From Devosia epidermidihirudinis (GTDB lineage Bacteria; Pseudomonadota; Alphaproteobacteria; Rhizobiales; Devosiaceae), in NCBI RefSeq assembly GCF_000971295.1, contig NZ_LANJ01000012.1, positions 186,001 through 250,000 on the forward strand: a stretch of DNA of 64,000 nucleotides, in the 5' to 3' direction. The notes under the pieces were generated by a model. That model had not been told where the DNA came from, searched no databases, and saw nothing but the letters and a program-made list of their open reading frames with translations. Both the position numbers and the translations under genes were made by a program. Below are positions 27,328 through 36,210 of this stretch, piece by piece (position 1 is the first letter of the stretch; the number at the start of each line of letters is the position of its first letter).

Positions 27328-28797
27328 CTAGGCGCCCAGCCCCAATGGATCTTCATCCAGCGGCCAGATTGGACGCATCAGGCGCCTGAAAGGCAATGCA
27401 TCCCAGTCAGGATTGCTCGTGCCAGGGGTAGCGACGAACAGCTGCTTGCGGGCTATAGGCTCGAACAGGTCCTTCTGCTTGTAGAGATTTTTGATGGACA
27501 CCACTTGCTTGGTTTCAAACACGATACCGTGCCGGGTCATCAAATCCAGCGAGTAGAGGTTCGTTCGGAGACTGGTGAGCAGTACCTCGATACCAGCGAC
27601 GCGAACCACAGCCACATCACCCACGTCGATCTTTTCATCGCCGAGGTGATACTGGAACGAGTTGGCAGCAAGGTGCAGCACCTCAACATCGGCATCGAAC
27701 GGAGGTCCGGAATGTGGTTCTCCCTTACCGCCAATCCTAAGCCTTAGCCGGGCACCTACCCCCACCTGGAAGCATATTTGTACCGCCAACGGGTCCCAGA
27801 GAGGAACAACCGCGGCGTTTGTAATCCCGGCGTCGATGAAGGCCTTGAGTACATATGTGGTGTCTCCGGGGGCACCGCTACCAATCTGGTCAGCGGTGTC
27901 GGCAATGACGAGCGGCCTGTCGCCCGCAACACCTGCCTCCAAAATGGCTTCCTCAAAGGAGGTGAATGGCAGAGTGGCGGCAGCGCGAATGGCATAAAAG
28001 CGGCGGCCAAAATCTGCGGCAACCCGATCAGCAAGCGCTTGATCGCCATCGACCACCGCCAGCATTTTCGCTCCAGCCTGCGGCAGGTCCGCCCAGGGGA
28101 AACCATGATTGAGCGAGAGAGACAGGATACCACCTTCCCCCTCAGCAGCGGCCATTGCAGCGCAAAACTCTGGCATCGGGCCCGCCATGGTGGTCGGAAA
28201 CAAACCGATGGTTCGGCAATCAAACAGTGCCATTTTCGGGTCAATTTCGCCACTCAGCGTTCGACGCACCAGATCAAACACTTCATCGGCACGTTCGTTG
28301 TGATCGATATGCGGATAAGTCTTGTAGAAGACGATAACGTCCGCCGCATCCAGCAGAACGTTGTCGATGTGGGCATGCAGATCAAGCTCTAGCCCAATAC
28401 GCGCGCTTGGACCCACGACCTCGCGGATGCGGGACACCATGTCGCCTTCGCAATCGTCGTACCCGTCCGCGATCATGGCCCCGTGGAGAAACATCAGGAC
28501 ACAGTCCACCGGCCCCGCGGCACGAAGATCTGCCAGAATACGGTCGCGCATAGTTTCATATGCGACCCGCGTGGTGGGACCCGCTGGGCTCGCGAACGCA
28601 AACAGGCTTTGAATGACCTCCCAGCCTTCCTGCTCTGCCCGCCTCAGCCACGTTTGGCCCGGCCCGCTCCAAGGGGATGGCGCGGCACTGGCAATATCTC
28701 CCTCGTTCCACAAGCAGGCCTTGAAGTCCTCCAGCCCTGTAGGAAAGGAAGCGAACGTATTGGTCTCGGTACCGAGCGTGGCGATAAACAGTCGCAT
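27328..28797 (-). CDS. M81-family metallopeptidase (MlrC / microcystinase C-like)
   Basis: The 489-residue product (ATG at 28797, with AGGATC upstream) belongs to the M81/MlrC family, zinc amidohydrolases of which MlrC completes microcystin breakdown. The start MRLFIATLGTETNTFASFPT is typical of the family, as are FLHGAMIADGYDDCEGDM and LELDLHAHID, which carry likely zinc-binding Asp/His residues, and YKTYPHIDHNERADEVFDLV. The C-terminal DUF1485-type part covers the last 180 residues. It is probably the last gene of a minus-strand catabolic operon with an epimerase and an Ldh-type dehydrogenase. The true substrate in this organism is unknown; many family members occur in bacteria that never meet microcystin. 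Confidence 0.88.
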   Translation of the reverse strand: MRLFIATLGTETNTFASFPTGLEDFKACLWNEGDIASAAPSPWSGPGQTWLRRAEQEGWEVIQSLFAFASPAGPTTRVAYETMRDRILADLRAAGPVDCVLMFLHGAMIADGYDDCEGDMVSRIREVVGPSARIGLELDLHAHIDNVLLDAADVIVFYKTYPHIDHNERADEVFDLVRRTLSGEIDPKMALFDCRTIGLFPTTMAGPMPEFCAAMAAAEGEGGILSLSLNHGFPWADLPQAGAKMLAVVDGDQALADRVAADFGRRFYAIRAAATLPFTSFEEAILEAGVAGDRPLVIADTADQIGSGAPGDTTYVLKAFIDAGITNAAVVPLWDPLAVQICFQVGVGARLRLRIGGKGEPHSGPPFDADVEVLHLAANSFQYHLGDEKIDVGDVAVVRVAGIEVLLTSLRTNLYSLDLMTRHGIVFETKQVVSIKNLYKQKDLFEPIARKQLFVATPGTSNPDWDALPFRRLMRPIWPLDEDPLGLGA

Positions 28798-28805
28798 GGC
28801 TGATC

Positions 28806-29618
28806 CTATATTTCGAAACGTCGATTGTGCTGATCGAGCCACGATCCAGGCACCAAGACAGCAGCGCGTGCGCGCTCGTCTTGCTCAATGACGGATGGCG
28901 TCATAACTGGGGCGCTACCGTCCATCGGGGCGTAGCCAAGCACTTGCTTGGTCGACGCAATATCCCACCGCATCCCCGGATTGTCAGAGACGAGGTTGAA
29001 TATCCCAAATCCGGTCGCTGGCGCGCTCAATGCGCAATCGAAACCATGGAGGAAGTCGCGGTTGGACAACCACATTTCTTGCCCCCAACTCCCGATCCCA
29101 AGGTTGGGACCGGGCAGGTTTTCACCCGGCCAAATGTTACCGATCCGAAACGCAATGAAATCAGCGCCCGTCTTCGCAGCGAACGCACGGCCCATTTCCT
29201 CACCCACAAGCTTGGAGATGGCATAGGGGTTTAGTGGCAGCGGAGATGAATCGGGGCCAATCTGATCTGTCCGGAAACGGTATCCTCCCATCACCTGGTT
29301 AGTACTGGCAAAGACAACTCGCCCCACGCCCGCCTCGCGTGCAGCCTCAAGAACATTGGCTGTGCCAACAATATTGGGAGGTTGCACTTCTTCCCACTTT
29401 GACGCCGGCGAAATCCTCCCTGCCAGATGGACAACGATGTCTACGCCGTCAAACGCGGAAGCCCATTCTGAGTCAAAGTGACTTATATCGGCAACGTGAA
29501 TGCCCTCTCCTGCCATTTGATCAAGCAGCACGAGATCTTTGTCGGGACTACCGCGCCAATGCGTGACGAGCTTACTCCCCAGGTTGCCGGAGGCGCCAAC
29601 AATGAGTACTCGAACCAT
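28806..29618 (-). CDS. NAD-dependent epimerase/dehydratase family protein
   Basis: This 270-residue short-chain-dehydrogenase-like protein has the NAD-binding motif VGASGNLGSKL at its start and the catalytic YAISKLVGE (YxxxK) near residue 133, with IVHLAGRISPASKWEE before it. Size and pattern resemble uronate dehydrogenases and other extended sugar-nucleotide-like oxidoreductases acting on free sugars or acids. It lies 8 bases upstream of the M81 gene and one base after the Ldh-family gene, so all three are co-transcribed. Substrate unknown. Confidence 0.85.
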   Translation of the reverse strand: MVRVLIVGASGNLGSKLVTHWRGSPDKDLVLLDQMAGEGIHVADISHFDSEWASAFDGVDIVVHLAGRISPASKWEEVQPPNIVGTANVLEAAREAGVGRVVFASTNQVMGGYRFRTDQIGPDSSPLPLNPYAISKLVGEEMGRAFAAKTGADFIAFRIGNIWPGENLPGPNLGIGSWGQEMWLSNRDFLHGFDCALSAPATGFGIFNLVSDNPGMRWDIASTKQVLGYAPMDGSAPVMTPSVIEQDERARAAVLVPGSWLDQHNRRFEI

Positions 29619-29619
29619 A

Positions 29620-30693
29620 TCAAAGTCCCATCAGGGATTGAAAAGCCAAACCTTTTAGGCCGGCATCCGATGCAGCGGAGGCAATTTGACCAAGGGTTGC
29701 CGTATCAACGGGGATACCAAGATTCAATCGTTCACGTCTGGTGGCCTGCTCCAGCTCTCCAGGCAGCAAGACCCCTCCCGGCCTTTCTGAGTTTTCAGAC
29801 TGCACCCACGCGAGGACTTGAGACATCTCATGGCCGAACGCGTCTTGCGTGCCCATGCGCTCCGGAGACACGAGAATAGAGAGCATCGAATTGATCACGG
29901 CCGGACCGCTTGACGCGTCGTGCTGTGTTTCTCCTCCCAGCAGAGCCGCGCCAAGCAGTTCACATGCCAGGGCCAGTCCCCAGCCCTTGTGTTCCCCAAA
30001 GGCGACCAGCACACCGGGAGGGTCGCCAAACAATTCATTGGGGTCGTTGGTCTTGTCTCCCTGACCGGTCAGGAGAGCGTCGTCCGGCAAGGTCTTGCCC
30101 ATATTGCGATACACGCGGACCTTTCCCATGGCCAATCGGCTTGTGGCAAAGTCCACAACGACCGGCTCCTCTCCGACACGTGGAAATCCAACGGCGAATG
30201 GGTTGGTGCCAAGTCTCGCTTTTTTGCCCCCGAACGGCGCGACGAGTGGCCCCGCAACCACATTCACAAAATGTATCGAAACCAGACCCGCGGCGGCGCA
30301 CTGCTCGGCCCAATGCCCAATCCGCCCAAGGTGATGACTGTTGCGTAGGCCAATGATGGCGCTGCCATGGGCCTGTGCGTGCCCAATGCCTGCTTCCATG
30401 GCGTGGTGCCCCATGACCTGCCCCGGACCATGGCCTGCGTCAAAGATCATCATGCCGCCAGCTTCGGTAACCAAACGCAGGCTCTGCGCAAGGTTCATGC
30501 CTCCGGCTTTGATGCTCCGAAGATAGAGCGGCACAACGCCAACACCATGGGAGTCGTGACCACGTAGGTTCGCCTCCACAAGGTGATCCGCAATCAGGAG
30601 GGCCGAGCCATTTGATGCACCAACGGCCACAAACAGTTCAACGACAGCGCCGTGCAGCGCCTCGGATGCAACTAAGACCATACCCACCGACAT
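29620..30693 (-). CDS. Ldh-family oxidoreductase (malate/L-lactate dehydrogenase type)
   Basis: The 357-residue product belongs to the NAD(P)-dependent Ldh/YlbC/AllD family of 2-hydroxyacid and imino-acid oxidoreductases. Family marks are NLRGHDSHGVGVVPLYLRSI, LRNSHHLGRIGHWAEQCAA with the conserved histidines, and GTNPFAVGFPRVGEEPVVVD. Relatives include malate, L-lactate, ureidoglycolate and piperideine-2-carboxylate oxidoreductases, so the substrate cannot be fixed. It is the first gene of the minus-strand operon. The start could be the ATG at 30693 or the second Met (residue 5). Confidence 0.88.
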   Translation of the reverse strand: MSVGMVLVASEALHGAVVELFVAVGASNGSALLIADHLVEANLRGHDSHGVGVVPLYLRSIKAGGMNLAQSLRLVTEAGGMMIFDAGHGPGQVMGHHAMEAGIGHAQAHGSAIIGLRNSHHLGRIGHWAEQCAAAGLVSIHFVNVVAGPLVAPFGGKKARLGTNPFAVGFPRVGEEPVVVDFATSRLAMGKVRVYRNMGKTLPDDALLTGQGDKTNDPNELFGDPPGVLVAFGEHKGWGLALACELLGAALLGGETQHDASSGPAVINSMLSILVSPERMGTQDAFGHEMSQVLAWVQSENSERPGGVLLPGELEQATRRERLNLGIPVDTATLGQIASAASDAGLKGLAFQSLMGL

Positions 30694-30791
30694 CTCCCGA
30701 ATTAATGCAGGAGAAGCATAGGTCAGGAGAGAACGTCAGATAAGGTCGCGCCGTTTCGTTGCAAGGAACCTACGACACCTAATGGCAGGGA

Positions 30792-31625
30792 CTATGCTGA
30801 ACTATGAAGTGAGACTGGGGGCAGTGACGCAGTAATTCGCCGCGCAGCGCCTTGCAGGGCCTCAGCGGCCTGCTCGATGATCACTCGCATGCGATTGTCA
30901 GGTGCGGTTAGGCTGACTGCGGCGATCGGATACCCTTTGCCATCGAAAATCGGAACGCCAATGCAGGTGACGCCATCCTCGTTTTCGCCAGTCTCAATGG
31001 CAAAACCGCGCTTACGCGTTTCCTCAACGTGGCGGCGAAAGGTCCGTGAATCGGTCAGCGTTCGATAGGTACGCTGCTCGAAATCGGCACTCACGAGCTG
31101 TTCGATTGTTTCCAGGGGCAGAAACGCAGCGATGGCCTTCCCTAATGACGTGGAGTGCATGGGGTGGCGGTGGCCAACGCGTGCCTGGAAGCGCTGTGTA
31201 CGCGTCGCCTCACGGATATCGACATAAACCACTTCATGTTTAGCGAGGACGCCAAGGTTCACCGTTTGGCGAAAGCTGTCCACCAGATCATCGAGTTCAC
31301 CGTCGGCGGTACTTCTGAGCGTGTGATGGATATCGTCGATCCGCGCCAGTTCCCTAAAGCGATGGCCAACCCCGTATCGATCGAGCACAACGTCATGCGC
31401 AAAAAGGCCAGCTGCAGACAGTGTTTGCAGATAACGGAATACCGTTGTCTTGGGCATGTTGAGCGCCTGGACGACTTCGGTCAGCGTCACGTCATGCGCC
31501 TGGCTCGCGACATAGACGAAGACCTGCATAGCCTTCGCAACAGGCAGAACGGAATACTGATCCACAACCTTCCCCAACGCGCCCTCCCAGCCTAACCATC
31601 GCGAAATTGATGCGACGGACGGCAT
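30792..31625 (-). CDS. IclR-family transcriptional regulator
   Basis: The 277-residue product has a winged HTH at about 28-85 (TLTEVVQALNMPKTTVFRYL) and an IclR effector domain (about 100-265; TSLGKAIAAFLPLETIEQLV, GFAIETGENEDGVTCIGVPI). It is divergent from the dipeptide-type ABC operon and lies upstream of the Ldh/epimerase/M81 genes, so it probably controls both arms. The first 20 residues (MPSVASISRWLGWEGALGKV) are atypical, and the true start may be the GTG or Val codons just before VVDQYSVLPVAKAM. Confidence 0.9.
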   Translation of the reverse strand: MPSVASISRWLGWEGALGKVVDQYSVLPVAKAMQVFVYVASQAHDVTLTEVVQALNMPKTTVFRYLQTLSAAGLFAHDVVLDRYGVGHRFRELARIDDIHHTLRSTADGELDDLVDSFRQTVNLGVLAKHEVVYVDIREATRTQRFQARVGHRHPMHSTSLGKAIAAFLPLETIEQLVSADFEQRTYRTLTDSRTFRRHVEETRKRGFAIETGENEDGVTCIGVPIFDGKGYPIAAVSLTAPDNRMRVIIEQAAEALQGAARRITASLPPVSLHSSA

Positions 31626-31657
31626 AGAAAATCATGCTGCTAGTCATGTCAACAGAA

Positions 31658-31681
31658 GCACATTTTGCACACTTTATGTGC
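31658..31681. promoter_or_regulatory. Candidate IclR operator
   Basis: GCACAT and ATGTGC form an inverted repeat with a 12-bp spacer in the gap between the IclR gene (minus, start 31625) and the ABC operon (plus, start 31828). It is 33 bases upstream of the regulator's start, where autoregulation and control of the divergent operon could occur. Function is inferred from position only. Confidence 0.35.
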
Positions 31682-31827
31682 ATCCAAACTCACCTTGTTT
31701 CGTGAAGCGAAACGCAGTCGCATTTACACAAAGCGCGCCCGGGTGCCTCCTTGTGAGGAACGTAGACCGAAGGGGCCCGGCGCAGTCGGGTGGTCTCCGC
31801 TTGCGAAAAACAGCTTAGGGAACGACC

Positions 31828-33360
31828 ATGACCCACACTACCTCGAAGGCCTTCCGTCTCGGACTGGCGACGCTGACCGCCACTGCGGCAATTATGACGT
31901 CGCTTTCAGGCGTTGCGCTGGCAGCCTCTCCGCGCGCTGATGAAGGCAAGATGATCCTTGTCGCCCGCCAGGATCCGGGCACGCTGGATTTCACAAAGAG
32001 CAACCTCACGGCACTGCGCCTCTGGATCCCCGCAAACGTGGTTGAACCGCTTATCTATTTCAACAAGGACGGCACAGTTTCGCCCGGCGTCGCTGAGTCG
32101 TGGACGATCAGCGATGATCGGCTGACCTATAGTTTCAACATCCGCGAGGCCACGTTCTCAAATGGCGAGGCGCTGACGGCTGATGACGTCGTCTACTCCC
32201 TCAAGACCATGAAAGAGAGCCCGGTCTCGCAGAATTCCAGCCCTTATCAGGCAGTGAGTTCCATCGAGAAGACCGGCGACCGGACGGTGACGGTAACACT
32301 GTCGCGACCAAGTCAGAATTTCTGGAAGGGAATGGGGTCGACCGCCGGTCTGATTCAGCCGGAGGCTGCTGCGGCCACCATTGCCACCAATCCAATTGGC
32401 ACCGGTCCCTACAAGCTTGTCAGCTACACGTCGAACAGCAGCCTCGAATTCACTGCCAACGAACATTATTGGGGCGACGCCCCAGCGATTGGCTCAGTGA
32501 GCGTCCGCATTATCACGGACGGCACCGCCGGACTGAATGCGCTCGAAGCGGGCGAAGTCGACTCTCTGCCTGTCATCACGATTGATCTCTGGGAGCAGCT
32601 GACCGCGCGTGGTCTGGATAAGTCTTTCTCGATGGTCACTTATCCGCAGATCGGTGAACCGACTTTTGCCGTCTTCAATCAAAAACTCGACCCAGAGCTC
32701 CGTCAGGCCCTGGCCATGACAATTGATCGCCAAGCTTACAACGACGCTTTCGGTGCTGCATGGGGCGCAGAGAATACCTGTACCTTTGCTCTACCGAACC
32801 AGGCCTGGTACGCCCCGGAAAGCCCTGAAACCTGCCCCTATCCTTATGACATTGAAGGGGCGATGAGCCTTGTGGCAGAAAAGGGCTATGCGAACACACC
32901 GCTTGAATACGTTTCGCTGAGCGATGTCCCGGATTTGTCGCTGCCTGCAGATATCATGGTGCCGACGATGCAGGCCGCTGGTTTCAACATGACGCGGAAC
33001 GCAATCGACCTGGCGCGTTACTCGCAGCTGATTTTCCAGGGCCGTCCACCGCAGTTTGACGTGACAGTCATGTCCTCGGATGCGGATCCCACACAGTGGG
33101 CATGCTCTGACGAAGCGAGCGCCGGCTGGAGCACTTACTGCAGCGCGGACTACACCCAAGCGCTGTCCGATGCTGACGCTGCCCTGACCGACGAAGACTA
33201 TCTGGCGTTGATGCTCAAGTCGGCCAAGATCCTCCGCGACGAAGCTGTGATCGTTCCAATCATTGCCAAGAAGGGCGTCGGTTTGTTTGAGGCTGATCTG
33301 AAAGGCTTCATCGAACCACGCGTCGCAGTGGCCATCGAGTTCGCTCCGCTCCACTGGTAA
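31828..33360 (+). CDS. ABC transporter substrate-binding protein, family 5 (dipeptide/oligopeptide type)
   Basis: The 510-residue product has a Sec signal peptide (about 1-37, ending near GVALAAS) and the SBP family 5 fold, seen in WIPANVVEPLIYFNKDGTVS and VAESWTISDDRLTYSFNIRE followed by ATFSNGEALTADDVVYSLK. It would capture a peptide or similar solute in the periplasm and pass it to the two permeases that follow. AGGGAACG precedes the ATG. A GC-rich hairpin after its stop probably sets its expression above that of the permeases. A cysteine pair near residues 316 and 330 and another near 425-436 may form disulfides. Ligand unknown. Confidence 0.92.
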   Translation: MTHTTSKAFRLGLATLTATAAIMTSLSGVALAASPRADEGKMILVARQDPGTLDFTKSNLTALRLWIPANVVEPLIYFNKDGTVSPGVAESWTISDDRLTYSFNIREATFSNGEALTADDVVYSLKTMKESPVSQNSSPYQAVSSIEKTGDRTVTVTLSRPSQNFWKGMGSTAGLIQPEAAAATIATNPIGTGPYKLVSYTSNSSLEFTANEHYWGDAPAIGSVSVRIITDGTAGLNALEAGEVDSLPVITIDLWEQLTARGLDKSFSMVTYPQIGEPTFAVFNQKLDPELRQALAMTIDRQAYNDAFGAAWGAENTCTFALPNQAWYAPESPETCPYPYDIEGAMSLVAEKGYANTPLEYVSLSDVPDLSLPADIMVPTMQAAGFNMTRNAIDLARYSQLIFQGRPPQFDVTVMSSDADPTQWACSDEASAGWSTYCSADYTQALSDADAALTDEDYLALMLKSAKILRDEAVIVPIIAKKGVGLFEADLKGFIEPRVAVAIEFAPLHW

Positions 33361-33367
33361 TCCGTGC

Positions 33368-33390
33368 TGGGGCCGGCCCAGCTGGCCCCA
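33368..33390 (+). terminator. Intercistronic hairpin after the binding-protein gene
   Basis: TGGGGCC and GGCCCCA form a 7-bp stem around a 9-nt loop, eight bases past the stop of the binding-protein gene and before the permease gene. Such hairpins often stabilise the binding-protein message or partly terminate transcription. Confidence 0.45.
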
Positions 33391-33428
33391 TCTCCCACCT
33401 CAAGGCACCCCGGGAGGCGCCCTGCTCC

Positions 33429-34376
33429 ATGACGCTCTATATCGTCAGAAAACTGGCCTTTTTTCTTCTGGCAGTGTTCGCAGCATCCATAGCGATTTTC
33501 CTGCTCATTCGCGGAGCAGGCGGAAATGTCGCCGCCATTATCCTGGGTAAGGACGCAACCGCAGATGCGATCAATGCGCTCGCCCAGCAATATGGCTTGG
33601 ATCGCCCCATGGTGGTTCAGTACTTTGACTGGATTGGCAATATTTTCAGGGGTGACCTCGGGCGCTCGTTCCGTACCAATGAAGCGGTCACCGACCTCGT
33701 CGTGTCACGCCTATCGATCTCAATTCCACTTTGCGTTTCCGGCCTTCTGCTCGGCTTGCTTATCGCGATACCGGCGGGAACCTATTCCGCGCTCAACTCC
33801 GACAAACCACTCGGCGCGCTGATCACGATCCTCAGCCAGGTCGGCATTGCGGTTCCCGTGTTCTGGGCCGGTATTTTGCTGTCCCTGCTGTTCGGCGTAC
33901 GCCTTGGGTGGCTGCCCACGGGTGGCTGGACAAACTGGAGTGCAGACTTCTGGGGCGCTGTTCGCTCCCTCGTCCTGCCCATTATCTCACTTGGCCTCAT
34001 TCTCGGCGCTTCGCTGACCCGCTATGTGCGCTCGGCCGTGCTGGATGTGATGAACCAGGATTACGTGCGAACGGCACGCGCAACGGGCATGACCCGGATG
34101 GAGGCGCTTTTGCAGGTCGGCCTGCGAAACGCCGCGCTTCCGATTGCAACGGTCGTCGGGCTCCAAATCGCCGAGCTTATCGGTGGGACAGTTATTATCG
34201 AGACCGTGTTCTCTCTGCCCGGCCTGAGCCGCATGATCCTGGCCAACGTTGCTGCGCGCGAGGTTATCGTCGTGCAATCCACCGTCATGCTAATCATCAT
34301 TTTCGTTATGTTTATCAATCTTATAGTCGATCTGCTTTACGGCGTGCTCGACCCACGCGTGAGGTTGGCCCGATGA
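33429..34376 (+). CDS. Dipeptide-type ABC transporter permease (DppB-like)
   Basis: The 315-residue membrane protein is the first permease of the importer. It starts with the usual DppB/OppB head (RKLAFFLLAVFAASIAIFLL, IRGAGGN), contains a cytoplasmic EAA-type loop (ARATGMTRMEALLQVGLRNA) and ends in VDLLYGVLDPRVRLAR. About six hydrophobic helices are visible. The next gene overlaps its stop (ATGA), which indicates coupled translation. Confidence 0.92.
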   Translation: MTLYIVRKLAFFLLAVFAASIAIFLLIRGAGGNVAAIILGKDATADAINALAQQYGLDRPMVVQYFDWIGNIFRGDLGRSFRTNEAVTDLVVSRLSISIPLCVSGLLLGLLIAIPAGTYSALNSDKPLGALITILSQVGIAVPVFWAGILLSLLFGVRLGWLPTGGWTNWSADFWGAVRSLVLPIISLGLILGASLTRYVRSAVLDVMNQDYVRTARATGMTRMEALLQVGLRNAALPIATVVGLQIAELIGGTVIIETVFSLPGLSRMILANVAAREVIVVQSTVMLIIIFVMFINLIVDLLYGVLDPRVRLAR

Positions 34377-35245
34377 GCGCCATCGCCACAAACAAGCCGG
34401 CAAAGTCACGGCGTCGTCCACGCTGGCTCAGCAATACCGCCCTGCTGCTGGGTATCGTCATCAGCGTGGCGTTTCTCGCCATTGCGCTCCTCTCTGCCTT
34501 CTACTTGCCACACAACCCCAATGTGCCACGCATACCCGATCGGCTGCTGCCAGCCGGTTCCCCCGGCTACGTCCTGGGCACTGACGTGCTTGGGCGCGAT
34601 ATCTTGTCCCAACTGATGGTCGGCGCTCGCACTTCACTGCTCGTTGGCGCAGGCGGAGCTTTGATCAGCCTGATTATCGGCACCGTTGCGGGCTTGTCGG
34701 CAGCAGCGTTCGGCCGGATCGCCGACGAGACCATATCTCGCGGTGCCGATATCCTTTTGTCGATCCCGGGTATTGTCACAGCGCTGGTTCTGGCAGCGAC
34801 TATCGGCTCAGGTGCTCTGACGACCGTTCTGGCCTTATCGGCCTTCTTTACCCCATCCTTCACGCGCGTCATTCGCTCGGCGGCGATGTCGGTTCTGCAG
34901 GAGGATTTCATCACCGCAGCCAGGCTCTACGGGCGCCCCACCTGGTTCATTTTGCTTCGCCACATCCTGCCAAATGTGGCTGGTGTCATCATTGTGCAAT
35001 TCACCCTGTTTTTTGCCGCAGGCATTTTGACAGAAGCAGGGCTTTCCTATCTCGGCGTTGGCGTAACGCGCCCCTCTATTTCGTGGGGAATGATGCTCAA
35101 CGAAGCTCAGCAACAGGTCGGGATCTCATCCCCGCTAGCGATGTGGCCGGGCCTGGCCATCGTCACCGTCGTGCTCGGACTCAATCTGCTCGGCGACGGA
35201 CTTCGTGACGTTCTCGACCCTCGACTATCACGGAGGGGCGCATGA
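34373..35245 (+). CDS. Dipeptide-type ABC transporter permease (DppC-like)
   Basis: The 290-residue second permease starts at the ATG overlapping the DppB-like stop; the frame is open much further upstream, but that part is only a shadow of the previous gene. It has a basic N-terminal tail, a first helix at about 22-45, the typical YVLGTDVLGRDILSQLMVGA and the EAA loop TAARLYGRPTWFILLRHILP. It ends in GDGLRDVLDPRLSRRGA. It pairs with the DppB-like subunit to form the channel. Confidence 0.93.
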   Translation: MSAIATNKPAKSRRRPRWLSNTALLLGIVISVAFLAIALLSAFYLPHNPNVPRIPDRLLPAGSPGYVLGTDVLGRDILSQLMVGARTSLLVGAGGALISLIIGTVAGLSAAAFGRIADETISRGADILLSIPGIVTALVLAATIGSGALTTVLALSAFFTPSFTRVIRSAAMSVLQEDFITAARLYGRPTWFILLRHILPNVAGVIIVQFTLFFAAGILTEAGLSYLGVGVTRPSISWGMMLNEAQQQVGISSPLAMWPGLAIVTVVLGLNLLGDGLRDVLDPRLSRRGA

Positions 35246-36210
35246 CTTTGGCTCCAGCAATTGAGGTCCACGACCTCGTCGTCGGATACGACGCACTCAA
35301 CGCCGTTCGGGGGGTCTCCTTCACCCTGCCAAGGGGCGGACGTATGGGATTGGTGGGAGAGTCTGGCTCGGGAAAAAGCATGACAGCGCTCGCATTGATG
35401 GGCCTGTCTCCCACGGGCTGGCACGCCGCTGGCCAGGTACTGCACGATGGCGTGGATCTCATCACCGAGACGGACACGTCCTTTTCTAAACGGCGTGGCC
35501 GGACCATCTCCATGGTGTTCCAGGACCCAATGTCGTCGCTCAATCCAGTTCGCCGGGTTGGTGACCAGATCGCCGATGTCATTCATCGACATTCAAAGGT
35601 GAGCCGTCGCGAAGCGATGAAGCAGGCCCTTGATCTGATGGTTCAGATGAACATGCCACGTCCTGAGCAACTGGCGCGCTCCTATCCGCACCAGATATCG
35701 GGCGGTCAAAAGCAGCGCATCATGATCGCCATGGCCCTCGCCTGTTACCCACAGTTGATCATTGCCGACGAACCCACCACCGCCCTCGATGTCACGGTGC
35801 AAAAGCAGGTACTCCGACTTCTCAATGCGGCTGCGCGGGACCGTAATACGGCCCTCTTGATGATCACGCACGACCTGCCAGTCATTGCAGCCATGTGCGA
35901 CACCGTCGCGGTGATGTACGCGGGACGCATCGTCGAACATGGACCCGTGCAGGAGGTCTTCAGGAGCCCCCGCCACCACTACACGCGCGGCCTTCTCGAC
36001 TCTCAGCCCACCATGGACAATATCGCGCTGGATGGCTCCTCTCGTCTGGGCTCCATTCCGGGTATGGTTCCACCGCTGCACAACCTGCCTACGGGGTGCG
36101 CCTTCCATCCGCGCTGCGCCGCGGCTAGCGAAAAGTGCCGAGCTGAGATGCCTGAGCTTGGTGCCAATGGCGCGGCGTGCTGGCACCCCGTGAAGGAGAA
36201 GGCTGAATGA
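35242..36210 (+). CDS. Dipeptide-type ABC transporter ATP-binding protein (DppD-like)
   Basis: This 322-residue ATPase has Walker A GESGSGKSMTA, signature ISGGQKQRIMIAMALA, Walker B LIIADEPTTALD and switch MITHDLPV. The C-terminal oligopeptide-transporter extension contains four cysteines (GCAFHPRCAAASEKCRAEMP, then CWHP), which in the DppD/OppD group bind an iron-sulfur cluster. ATGA overlaps join it to both neighbours. Confidence 0.93.
   Translation: MTLAPAIEVHDLVVGYDALNAVRGVSFTLPRGGRMGLVGESGSGKSMTALALMGLSPTGWHAAGQVLHDGVDLITETDTSFSKRRGRTISMVFQDPMSSLNPVRRVGDQIADVIHRHSKVSRREAMKQALDLMVQMNMPRPEQLARSYPHQISGGQKQRIMIAMALACYPQLIIADEPTTALDVTVQKQVLRLLNAAARDRNTALLMITHDLPVIAAMCDTVAVMYAGRIVEHGPVQEVFRSPRHHYTRGLLDSQPTMDNIALDGSSRLGSIPGMVPPLHNLPTGCAFHPRCAAASEKCRAEMPELGANGAACWHPVKEKAE

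Noticed and set aside
33731-34372. Upstream extension of the DppC-like frame
   Set aside because: It runs out of frame through the DppB-like gene; the ATG at 34373 overlapping the DppB-like stop gives the normal protein length.
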